From Pseudomonadota bacterium (GTDB lineage: Bacteria > Desulfobacterota > Desulfobacteria > Desulfobacterales > Desulfobacteraceae), in contig JAHIVS010000330.1 of NCBI GenBank assembly GCA_018816605.1, forward strand, positions 1-16,723: 16,723 nt of DNA. Direction: 5' to 3'. Below, one piece after another: positions 8,863 to 16,136 of the stretch; position 1 is the first letter of the stretch; each line of letters opens with the position of its first letter. Below the pieces are notes generated by a model, which saw only the letters and a program-made list of their open reading frames with translations, was not told the origin of the DNA and made no database searches. The position numbers and the translations under genes were made by a program.

Positions 8863-9728
8863 GTCAACGTTGCTCTTGCGGTGTCCAGCAGAACATCCAG
8901 CCCCATTGCCAGGGACAAATTAGGATCTCCGTGCCCTGCAGAAAGTCCCATAAAAAGCGGCAACCCGTCAAATATTTCCATCAATATCCGGGGGATATAC
9001 TCCGGGTTGTCACACTTTTCGAATGATCCGGTAATAACGCCTTGCACGCCATGGAACAGCCCTGCCATTTTCATCTGGGACAGCATCCTGTCAATCTTAT
9101 AGGCAGGCTCTCCCACATCCTCAAGAAAAAGGACCGCCCCCATAAAATCCGGTTGAAACGGCGTGCCGATCAAATGGGTTAAGGTGGCCAAATTGCCGCC
9201 CAGAAGTTTCCCCGCAGCCTGTCCGGGTTCCAGACACTGCCCCTGACTGATCAGAATCTCTGCCCGGTTGCCTGTGATGGTCTGGTAAAAGGAAGAAATG
9301 GTCAAAGGATCGGCGTTGGCCAGGGAAACCAGATTGGGGCCGTGGACCACTGCAAATCGTGCCTGCTGCACCACTGCCGTTAAGAGCGCCGTGGCATCGG
9401 AAAAGCCAATGACCAGCTTGGGATTTTTTCGAATCGTCTCCCAGTCCAGACAGGCAAGCATGCGCATGGCTCCAAATCCCCCCCTGGCAGCAATGATTCC
9501 CTTTATCTTAGGATCTGCAAAAAGCGAATTCACAACCCCTGCCCGGCAAGCGTCGTCGCCGGCAAGGTATCGTTCTTCCTGAAAAATTGCCCCGGGCACA
9601 TGGACCTCAAACCCCAAGGTTTCAAGACACTCAATGCCCTGATTCAATCTGTTTTCATCAAACCGGGCAGAGGGGGCGATCACCCCAATGGCATCCCCTT
9701 TTTTCAATGGGTAAAATCTCTTGGTCAT
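8844..9728 (-). CDS. ldcA: LD-carboxypeptidase, peptidase family S66
   Basis: LdcA-type enzymes remove the terminal D-Ala from cytoplasmic murein tetrapeptides during peptidoglycan recycling. Numbered from the upstream GTG (9758; 304 residues), the Ser-Glu-His triad is visible: S120 in GFSDATALL, E213 in FLEDVGEPAYKIDRML, and H276 in SAGHGDPN. AARGGFGAMR at 90-99 and GGNLATLTHLIGTP at 187-200 are also family hallmarks. I place the start at the ATG at 9728 because the protein then begins MTKRFYPLKKGDAIGVIAPS, the normal S66 start. The GTG has an in-frame stop two codons before it and no well-spaced ribosome site. The gene lies 78 bases after the OYE gene and overlaps the downstream serine hydrolase gene. 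Microcin-immunity (MccF-like) members share the fold, but the context favours recycling. Confidence 0.9.
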   Translation of the reverse strand: MTKRFYPLKKGDAIGVIAPSARFDENRLNQGIECLETLGFEVHVPGAIFQEERYLAGDDACRAGVVNSLFADPKIKGIIAARGGFGAMRMLACLDWETIRKNPKLVIGFSDATALLTAVVQQARFAVVHGPNLVSLANADPLTISSFYQTITGNRAEILISQGQCLEPGQAAGKLLGGNLATLTHLIGTPFQPDFMGAVLFLEDVGEPAYKIDRMLSQMKMAGLFHGVQGVITGSFEKCDNPEYIPRILMEIFDGLPLFMGLSAGHGDPNLSLAMGLDVLLDTARATLTWQAIA

Positions 9729-9806
9729 TTGTGTGTATTTCCCGTATGTGTTCTTCACCTCTCATACACCCATGACCAGAATCAATCAACCATGATAAAG
9801 GTTTTT

Positions 9807-10895
9807 TTATCTTGCCCTTGAGTAAGGGGTATAATCTGTATATCCTTCAGGCCCGGGTGAATACCATAAAGACATATCTTCAAACGGATTTAAGGGCCAA
9901 TTATTCTTTAATCGTTCCGGCAGGTCCGGATTGGTAATATAGGGTCTGCCAAAGGCTGCCAGATCCGCATCTTTTTTTTCGATTCTCTCCTGGGCAGATT
10001 CTCTGGTATAGCCGCAATTGCCCATAATGATACCCGTGTATACCTTTCGGAATTCAGACAAGGTCATGGGGTCCCCTTTTTCATGGAAACCAAACGCAAG
10101 ACCATCCATGATGTGCAGATAGCCCAGATTCAATTTGTTCAATTGTTCTGCAACGTACAAGAACGTCTCCCTGAAATCGATACTCCCCATATCGTTGAAA
10201 ATGCCATTGGGTGATATGCGGACACCCACCTGTTCCGGAGACCAGACTTCCAGGGTGGCATCAAGTATTTCTTTTAAAAATCGAAATTTATTTTCAAGAC
10301 TTCCGCCGTATTGATCCTGCCGGAGATTTGTTTTTGAATCCAGGAACTGATTGATCAGATATCCGTTTGCAGCATGCACTTCCACGCCTGAGAAACCGGC
10401 CTCTTTTGCATTGACAGATGCTTTCCGATAATCGTCAATGGTGGCTTTGATTTCATCGCAGGTCAAGGCGCGGGGTGTTTCATAGGCTTTTTTTCCCAAA
10501 GGGGTATGAATGCCGTCCCCTTCCAGCCTGACGGCTGAAGCGGAAACCGGAGCCTTTCCATTGTGAAAATCACTGTGTGATGCTCTGCCGCAGTGCCAAA
10601 GCTGTAAAAAAATCGGCGTACCGGTGGGACTTACTTTCCGAGTGACTTTCTGCCAGCCTTTTACCATGTTGCGGGTGTAAATTCCCGGAGAATCAATCCA
10701 TCCGATGCCCTGCTCTGAAACAACGGTTGCTTCCGTGATTAATAACCCGGCAGATGCCCGCTGAAAATAATAGTCTGCCATCAGCTCATTGGGTATGCGC
10801 TCGGAACCGGCACGCCCCCGTGTCATGGGTGCCAAAACAATTCTATTCTTTAACTTAAAACTTCCCATAAAGATTGAATCAAATAGATTTTCCAT
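9807..10895 (-). CDS. NADH:flavin oxidoreductase, old yellow enzyme family (NemA-like)
   Basis: A single-domain 362-residue FMN TIM-barrel enzyme of the classical OYE type that reduces activated alkenes, nitro compounds or electrophiles using NAD(P)H. Motifs in order: IVLAPMTRGRA at 19-29, LQLWHCGRASH at 98-108, VEVHAANGYLINQFL at 171-185 with substrate-binding H174 and N177, RQDQYGGSLENK at 192-203, and the phosphate-binding end FGRPYITNPDLPERL at 315-329. There is no C-terminal Fe-S/FAD extension of the DCR or TMADH type, so it is not one of the multidomain relatives. The start ATG has AGAAGGA about seven bases upstream. A TACAAT hexamer at 10955-10960 (minus) may be the -10 of its own promoter, though the -35 is poor. 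Natural substrate unknown. Confidence 0.93.
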   Translation of the reverse strand: MENLFDSIFMGSFKLKNRIVLAPMTRGRAGSERIPNELMADYYFQRASAGLLITEATVVSEQGIGWIDSPGIYTRNMVKGWQKVTRKVSPTGTPIFLQLWHCGRASHSDFHNGKAPVSASAVRLEGDGIHTPLGKKAYETPRALTCDEIKATIDDYRKASVNAKEAGFSGVEVHAANGYLINQFLDSKTNLRQDQYGGSLENKFRFLKEILDATLEVWSPEQVGVRISPNGIFNDMGSIDFRETFLYVAEQLNKLNLGYLHIMDGLAFGFHEKGDPMTLSEFRKVYTGIIMGNCGYTRESAQERIEKKDADLAAFGRPYITNPDLPERLKNNWPLNPFEDMSLWYSPGPEGYTDYTPYSRAR

Positions 10896-11063
10896 ATTGA
10901 GTTCCTTCTTGATTAAGGGGTTTATTTTTTAAAACCACAGCCTTAAGTATTACCATTGTATCGGTGAATGCAATGCCGCAAACTGATTCTTGGATGATTT
11001 TGAAAATCTGTCCCGAATCGGAAGGTTGGCACCTCGGTTTGATTTGCCGGGATAGCACGCTGT

Positions 11064-11417
11064 TTATCCTTGTTCGATTCCCTCCCCAGCCGGAGCAGGA
11101 AGATATTCCTTTCGAACCGGGGAAAAAACCTCAATGGCCACTGAATCTTCCACCACCTCTGCCCGGTGTTCAATATTGCCGGGTATGCTCCAGCTGTCTC
11201 CGGGTTCAACCCCATACCCTTTTTGGTCGATATAAAGCGTCATCTTTCCTGAAACCAGAAAACCGGTCTGCTCATGGGGATGGGAATGGGCCGGCAGAAG
11301 GCTGTCTTTTTTAAGGTGAAACCGTGTTAAAAGACTTTTTTCTCCATGGACCAGGGTTTTCATCTCAATTCCCTCAATGGGGGTCAAAAAGCCATCTTCA
11401 CTATACTTTGCAAACAT
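11064..11417 (-). CDS. Small cupin-domain protein
   Basis: A 117-residue single cupin. The first cupin motif is clear: PAHSHPHEQTGFLVSGKM, with H44, H46 and Q50 (or E49) as likely metal ligands and G57 closing it. The second motif is PGDSWSIPGNIEHRA with H84. Such proteins bind a divalent metal in a small beta-barrel, and many are of unknown function (isomerases, dioxygenase-like proteins or sensors). No extra DNA-binding domain is present. Start ATG at 11417 with AGGA nine bases upstream. It is the first gene of the leftward run and is divergent from the U32 gene across a 104-base control region. The 168 bases between it and the OYE gene hold no gene or clear terminator that I can see. Confidence 0.88.
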   Translation of the reverse strand: MFAKYSEDGFLTPIEGIEMKTLVHGEKSLLTRFHLKKDSLLPAHSHPHEQTGFLVSGKMTLYIDQKGYGVEPGDSWSIPGNIEHRAEVVEDSVAIEVFSPVRKEYLPAPAGEGIEQG

Positions 11418-11452
11418 TTTAAGATTCCTGTTATGATGGGGTTAATAGAAAG

Positions 11453-11474
11453 GGATATTTTGACAAAATTATCC
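11453..11474. promoter_or_regulatory. Near-palindrome over the U32 promoter, operator candidate
   Basis: GGATATTTTG (11453-11462), a central A, and CAAAATTATCC (11464-11474) form an inverted repeat that is perfect apart from one extra base in the right arm. It covers the -35 box of the plus-strand promoter and lies between divergent genes. The right arm also starts a direct repeat: CAAAATT occurs at 11464 and again at 11474, ten bases or about one helical turn apart. This is the layout expected for a repressor site, but no regulator gene is next to it. Confidence 0.4.
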
Positions 11475-11488
11475 AAAATTGCAATACT
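11460..11488 (+). promoter_or_regulatory. Promoter of the U32-family gene
   Basis: A perfect TTGACA -35 (11460-11465), 17-base spacer, and AATACT -10 (11483-11488, four of six matches to TATAAT). Transcription would start near 11495, leaving a leader of about 27 bases with AAGG at 11513-11516 in front of the ATG at 11522. The predicted start site falls after the in-frame GTG at 11492, so that codon is unlikely to be the translation start. Confidence 0.6.
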
Positions 11489-11521
11489 GATGTGTCATTA
11501 ATTTTATTATCCAAGGTATCA

Positions 11522-13480
11522 ATGAAACCAAACACCCCCATGATCCTGGCTCCGGCCGGTAATACAAACGCATTTTTGGCGGCCATTGCCGCAGGCGCAG
11601 ATGCCATTTATTGTGGATTAAAAATATTTTCAGCCCGAATGGAAGCAGATAATTTTGGCATTGAAGAACTGAGCCGGTTGGCATCCCTGGCACAGTCCAA
11701 ACAAATCAAGGTTTATATTGCATTCAACTCCATCATCAAGGAATCCGAGCAGGACAAAGTGTTTAGGATATTGACCAAACTTTGTCAATTTGTCCAGTTT
11801 GACGCCCTGATTGTTCAGGATCTTGCCATAATTCCCCTGGCAAGAAAGGCTGGATTCAAAAAAGAATTTCATGTGTCCACCCTGGGAAATTGTACCTTTC
11901 CCCTGGGGCTTGAGACTGCAAGAAAAGTGGGGTTTGCCCGGGTGGTGTTGCCAAGGGAATTTTCCATCGATGAAATCAAAGAGATGGCCCAGCACACACC
12001 CGGCGAGATGGCCCTTGAAGTGTTCGTCCACGGGGCTTTGTGCTATTCGGTTTCAGGCAGGTGCTATTGGAGTTCCTGGTTTGGCGGGAAAAGTGCCCTG
12101 CGGGGCCGGTGTGTCCAGCCCTGTCGGCGGATATATGAGCAAAAAGATCAGAAGAAACGCCATTTTTCCTGTATGGACTTTTCAGCCGATGTCCTGGTCA
12201 AGGTGTTAAAAGAAATCCCACAGGTGGCGTGCTGGAAAATTGAAGGCAGAAAAAAAAGCCCCCATTATGTATACTATACGGTCAAAGCCTATCGGCTGCT
12301 CAGGGATGATCCCACAAGGAAAAAAGAGGCGCTGGCCTATCTGGATTACGCCATGGGAAGACAGTTTTCCCATTATAACCTTTTGTCCCAGCGGGTTCAA
12401 AACCCCCTGGACCATGCTTCGGAAACAGGCTCCGGCCTTTTCCTGGGCCGGGTAAAAAATCCGCCTGAACCCTATTTTATCACCCAGGAAGAATTGTTCA
12501 GCGGTGACCTGCTGAGAATCGGGTATGAGGAAAATGAGTTCCATGATATCCAGAAGGTCACCCGGGCAATCCCGAAAAAAGGAAAATTTTATTTGTCCAA
12601 ACGGTCCAAATATAAGGTAAAAACAGGGACTCCTGTGTTTATCATTGACCGGCGGGGGCCGGAACTGGCCTCCTTGATAAAAGGGCTTGAATCAGAACTT
12701 GAAACCATTGAGAAAATACAGGTAGGTCCAATCCCGGATACCCATTCTCCGGAAAAAAGGACAACAAACCCGGGCTCTTCCAAAAAAAAGCCCGTTGAAC
12801 TGACGGTATCCAGGGGAAAGCCGGTGCCCGGGTCACAGTACGGGGACAGCGGCATGTGGATTTCTGCCAATGCTTACGGCAACAAGCCTTCGGGCAGAAC
12901 CTGGTTGTGGCTGGATCCCCTTATTTTTCCCGGGGAAGAAAATATCTGTCGCAGCTATGTGGACCAGGCCATTAAAAGAGGGGCAACAAACTTTGTCTTA
13001 AATGCGTTCTGGCAGTTGGGACTGTTTAAAGACCCCCAAAAGCTAAATCTCTGGGCCGGCCCCTATTGCAATATCACCAACTCCATTACAATTGACCGGA
13101 TGAAAGCTCATGGATTTTCCGGAGCCATTGTCAGCCCTGAACTGGATAAAGACACCTTTCTTTGTCTGCCCGGAACATCGAATCTGCCCCTGGGAGTCGT
13201 TACCTATGCCAACTGGCCCCTTGCCGTATCCCGCATTGTCTCATCGGATCTTACGCCGGGCCTCATGTTCCAAAGCCCCAAGGGAGAAGGTGCCTGGATC
13301 AGCAAATCAAACAATATCTATTATACCTTTCCCAACTGGCCCCTGGATCTGTCTGCCCAAAAAGAAGCACTTCAAGGGGCAGGATATTCCATGTTTGTCT
13401 CCCTGAGGGAAAACCTTCCCAAAGGGCTTAAAATGAAACCAAGACCAGGGACATGGAATTGGAATTTAAAGCTGCTATAA
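11522..13480 (+). CDS. U32-family protein with cysteine cluster and second U32-like lobe
   Basis: The only plus-strand gene; 652 residues from ATG 11522. Residues 7-250 carry the U32 core: ILAPAGNTNAFLAAIAAGAD, FHVSTLGNCTFP near 117-126, LEVFVHGALCYSVSGRCYW near 165-183, RGRCVQPCRRIY at 194-205, and ACWKIEGRKKSPHYV at 236-250. Cysteines C174, C181, C197, C201 and C237 could bind an Fe-S cluster, as in the relatives UbiU/UbiV, RlhA and TrhP. U32 members are now linked to oxygen-independent hydroxylation of RNA bases or quinone precursors, so 'peptidase' is a historical name. A hydrophilic linker at about 395-430 leads to a C-terminal part in which WAGPYCNITNSITIDRMK, GFSGAIVSPELDKDTF and PLGVVTYANWPLAVSR look like a second U32 barrel without the cysteine set. 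The exact substrate is not deducible. No neighbour gives a functional hint. Confidence 0.88.
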   Translation: MKPNTPMILAPAGNTNAFLAAIAAGADAIYCGLKIFSARMEADNFGIEELSRLASLAQSKQIKVYIAFNSIIKESEQDKVFRILTKLCQFVQFDALIVQDLAIIPLARKAGFKKEFHVSTLGNCTFPLGLETARKVGFARVVLPREFSIDEIKEMAQHTPGEMALEVFVHGALCYSVSGRCYWSSWFGGKSALRGRCVQPCRRIYEQKDQKKRHFSCMDFSADVLVKVLKEIPQVACWKIEGRKKSPHYVYYTVKAYRLLRDDPTRKKEALAYLDYAMGRQFSHYNLLSQRVQNPLDHASETGSGLFLGRVKNPPEPYFITQEELFSGDLLRIGYEENEFHDIQKVTRAIPKKGKFYLSKRSKYKVKTGTPVFIIDRRGPELASLIKGLESELETIEKIQVGPIPDTHSPEKRTTNPGSSKKKPVELTVSRGKPVPGSQYGDSGMWISANAYGNKPSGRTWLWLDPLIFPGEENICRSYVDQAIKRGATNFVLNAFWQLGLFKDPQKLNLWAGPYCNITNSITIDRMKAHGFSGAIVSPELDKDTFLCLPGTSNLPLGVVTYANWPLAVSRIVSSDLTPGLMFQSPKGEGAWISKSNNIYYTFPNWPLDLSAQKEALQGAGYSMFVSLRENLPKGLKMKPRPGTWNWNLKLL

Positions 13481-13525
13481 ATTAACACCCAGGCGTTTGT
13501 TTGTCTTGTGTGGCCCTCCTGTGCC

Positions 13526-14356
13526 CTATTGAAGGGATATGGTGCAGTTGGGTCCCACAATTAACAGGTTGTTGGTCACGGTGGACTGGATGATCTCCAT
13601 TTTACTGCCCAGAAGCAGCTCCTTGATGATGCCGTGACCATAGGCACCCAGAACAATCAGAGAATCATGGGGCACCTCATAGAGCATGGTGTCAAAGGCC
13701 TCGTTCCCATAAAAATGCCAGTTGGTGACATATTTGTCCACCAGGGGTTCCATATCTCTTTTCTGTACCACCTCCCTGTAATAGTCTTCTCCATTTTTTT
13801 CAACCAGGGTATACAGATTCAGGGGCAGACCCGATGCCATGGCAATTTTCAACCCAAGGGTCAGGGCCTTTACCGCATTCTCAGACCCACCGAAAAAAAC
13901 AGAAATCCCGGTCCATGACTTAAATACAGGGCTTGAAATCAGCACCGGAAAAGTGGCATGTTTGATGATCCGCCTGACCTTGGGGCCGATATGGCCCAGC
14001 CCGATTTTTGAAGACCGATCGCTTACGGATCGGGGGCAGCACAGGTAATCAAAATTTGTTGAAACATCCGGAAGTGTGGAGGCTGTAAAATTTTTGGGTT
14101 CATAAAACACAGGGGGTATACCCGCCTCTTCAAATAACGCCTGGGCATGGGCTTTGGCGGTTTCAGGGGAATTCAGGTACGAGTGATCCAGGTCCACCTG
14201 AACCGCATCATTGGAAAAATACAATAAACATTTATCATTTTTCGGAATATAGACAACCGGATACGCCTGGATGGTTTTACAAAAATACAAGGACTGAAGG
14301 AATGTCTCTCTGCCAAAGGGAGTGTTCCTGAAAATGTGAAGCAGTTTATGGTTCAT
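13526..14356 (-). CDS. Tandem universal stress protein (UspA family)
   Basis: A 276-residue protein with two Usp-like lobes. The C-terminal lobe has DSLIVLGAYGHGIIKELLLG followed by S251, fitting the ATP-binding pattern G-2x-G-9x-G-S (G237, G240, G250, S251), and then the usual final strand NNLLIVGPN. In the N-terminal lobe the equivalent stretch (GLGHIGPKVRRIIKHATF, then PVLISSPV, about 119-144) lacks this motif and probably does not bind nucleotide. Usp proteins are cytoplasmic and respond to starvation or stress. Start ATG 14356 has a strong AAAGGAGA ribosome site. It follows the ClC gene by 24 bases and is likely co-transcribed. It converges with the U32 gene across 45 bases in which I see no good terminator. 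Confidence 0.85.
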   Translation of the reverse strand: MNHKLLHIFRNTPFGRETFLQSLYFCKTIQAYPVVYIPKNDKCLLYFSNDAVQVDLDHSYLNSPETAKAHAQALFEEAGIPPVFYEPKNFTASTLPDVSTNFDYLCCPRSVSDRSSKIGLGHIGPKVRRIIKHATFPVLISSPVFKSWTGISVFFGGSENAVKALTLGLKIAMASGLPLNLYTLVEKNGEDYYREVVQKRDMEPLVDKYVTNWHFYGNEAFDTMLYEVPHDSLIVLGAYGHGIIKELLLGSKMEIIQSTVTNNLLIVGPNCTISLQ

Positions 14357-14380
14357 AGTCTCTCCTTTATCCTCAAAAAA

Positions 14381-16108
14381 TTATTGAATATGGGTCTGCA
14401 TGATCAATTCCCTGCGATACAGATCCAGTATTCTGCTTTTTTGGATCATACCCACAAACCGGTCATTTTCAACCACCGGAATACTGTCCATATTGTTTAG
14501 ATCCATCATGTCCAGGACATCGCCAAGGTCATCCTCCAAAGAGGCTGTAACCACCTCCGTATCCATGATCTGGTTGAGAAACACCATGTCATACATGCCC
14601 GGTTCCAGGACATACTTGCGAATGGTTCTGATGTGGATAATCCCTTGATATGCACCTGTTTTATCCTCAATTACCGGAAAAAAATTGTGGTGTGACAATT
14701 TGATAATCTCAATAAAATCCCGGAACACCATATTTTCCGACACCTTGGTATAGTGTGTATCAATAATTTCATTCAGGCTCAGGTCGGAAAGAATCCTGGC
14801 ATCGGTTCCCGGCCGCATGAACTGACCCTTCTCAATAAGATCCTTGAGATAAAACGAGGCCGGTTCAATATAATGGCTCATGGTGGCGGATATGGAAGAG
14901 ACCAGAATCAACGGAAGGATGGTCTCATATCCGCCGGTGATCTCCACAATCAGAAAAATACCGGTCAGAGGCGCCTGCATCACTCCGCTGATAAGACCTG
15001 TCATTCCCAGAAGGGCGTAAGCACCTTCTCTGGCAATGCCGGCGGACGGCAGCAAAAAAAACAAGGTTTTATGAAACGCTACTCCGGTCAGGCTGCCGAT
15101 GAGCAGGCAGGGAGCAAAAATACCGCCTGACCCGCCCCAGCCCAAGGTCATGGCCGTGGCAAATATTTTGGCAAATATGGCCACAAAGGTCAGAAAGAGT
15201 CCCATGGAAAAGCTGCCTGAAATCATTGTCTGGATAAAATGATATCCCTCTCCTAGCACCAGGGGCATATGGATTCCGATGGCGCCGACCAGACACCCGC
15301 CGATAATGGCCCTTCCCCATAAGGGAAGGCGGGATTTTTTGGCAAATCCACCGATTTTCCGCAAACTTTTTGTAAAGAAAACAGAGGTAAAAGCTGTCAG
15401 AACCGCCAGGCAGAGGCAGGGTAAAATATCGGCCGCCATGGTATTAAAGGGCTGATGGTTGAAAAGGACCTGCTCGGGGATAATGGCCTGGCTGATCTGG
15501 GCCCCTGCCACGGCTGCAATGGCAATGGGAATGATATTGACAAATTTCCATTCTCCCAGAAGCACTTCTATGGAAAAGACCAGGCCTGCGATGGGGGCAT
15601 TGAAAATGGACGCAATGGCCCCGGCAGTTCCGCAACCCACCAGGGTAATCCGCTGGCGATCATTTAATACAAGGAGTTTGGCAATATTGGACCCAATGGC
15701 AGACCCGCTCATAACCACCGGTGCCTCCGGCCCTGCCGATCCCCCGCTTGAAATGGTCAGGAAACTGGATATCAATCTGGAATAGCTGGACCGAAGACGA
15801 ATCAGACCGCCGTACCGGGATACCGCATAGATGACCTCCGGTACCCCATGTCCGGCCCCTTCCTTGGAAATCTTTTCAAGGTACAGAGAAGATAACAGTG
15901 CGCCTGCGGCCGGCAGCACAAAGGCCCACCAATAGTGCCGGAAAGGATGAAGCCATTCAATCACGGATTCAAGTGACAGCCGCAGGGCAACGGCGGCAAG
16001 GCCGCTGCAGATACCGGCAAGGGAACCTGCAACAATTAGAAGCAGCCGGTCATCCAGCCGAAAAAACCGGTAATAAATCGCTCTATAGATTTTTTTAAGG
16101 GTCTGCAT
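14381..16108 (-). CDS. ClC chloride channel/transporter with C-terminal CBS pair
   Basis: A 575-residue inner-membrane ClC protein. The anion-path motifs are present: GHGVPEV at 86-92 (place of GSGIP), GSAGPEAPVV at 123-132 (place of GREGP) keeping the gating glutamate as E128, FNAPIAGLVFSIEV at 169-182, and GWGGSGGIFAPCL at 323-335 (GxFxP). Y420 in ASFYLKDLI may match the chloride-binding tyrosine. Where E. coli ClC has the internal proton glutamate after IE, this protein has V182, as channel-type ClCs do. Two CBS domains follow at about 441-500 and 508-566, which usually bind adenine nucleotides. The gene lies 28 bases after the EIIA-like gene and 24 bases before the Usp gene. The ribosome site is weak. 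Whether it is a channel or an exchanger cannot be settled from sequence alone. Confidence 0.94.
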   Translation of the reverse strand: MQTLKKIYRAIYYRFFRLDDRLLLIVAGSLAGICSGLAAVALRLSLESVIEWLHPFRHYWWAFVLPAAGALLSSLYLEKISKEGAGHGVPEVIYAVSRYGGLIRLRSSYSRLISSFLTISSGGSAGPEAPVVMSGSAIGSNIAKLLVLNDRQRITLVGCGTAGAIASIFNAPIAGLVFSIEVLLGEWKFVNIIPIAIAAVAGAQISQAIIPEQVLFNHQPFNTMAADILPCLCLAVLTAFTSVFFTKSLRKIGGFAKKSRLPLWGRAIIGGCLVGAIGIHMPLVLGEGYHFIQTMISGSFSMGLFLTFVAIFAKIFATAMTLGWGGSGGIFAPCLLIGSLTGVAFHKTLFFLLPSAGIAREGAYALLGMTGLISGVMQAPLTGIFLIVEITGGYETILPLILVSSISATMSHYIEPASFYLKDLIEKGQFMRPGTDARILSDLSLNEIIDTHYTKVSENMVFRDFIEIIKLSHHNFFPVIEDKTGAYQGIIHIRTIRKYVLEPGMYDMVFLNQIMDTEVVTASLEDDLGDVLDMMDLNNMDSIPVVENDRFVGMIQKSRILDLYRRELIMQTHIQ

Positions 16109-16136
16109 TTTTTTAATGTCAATTACCGGTCCAGCC

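Noticed and set aside
10943..11215. Minus-strand open frame of 90 codons overlapping the cupin gene and the gap to the OYE gene
   Set aside because: It runs through the cupin in another frame; the cupin frame has clear metal-binding motifs and a proper start, while this one shows no domain and has no good ribosome site.
11492..11521. GTG at 11492 as the start of the U32 gene
   Set aside because: It lies before the predicted transcription start, has no ribosome site, and the ten added residues do not match the U32 family start; ATG at 11522 has AAGG at good spacing.
13481..13525. Possible terminator between the convergent U32 and Usp genes
   Set aside because: Only a short imperfect repeat around AACACC/GGCGTT with almost no loop and no clean T-run is present, too weak to call.
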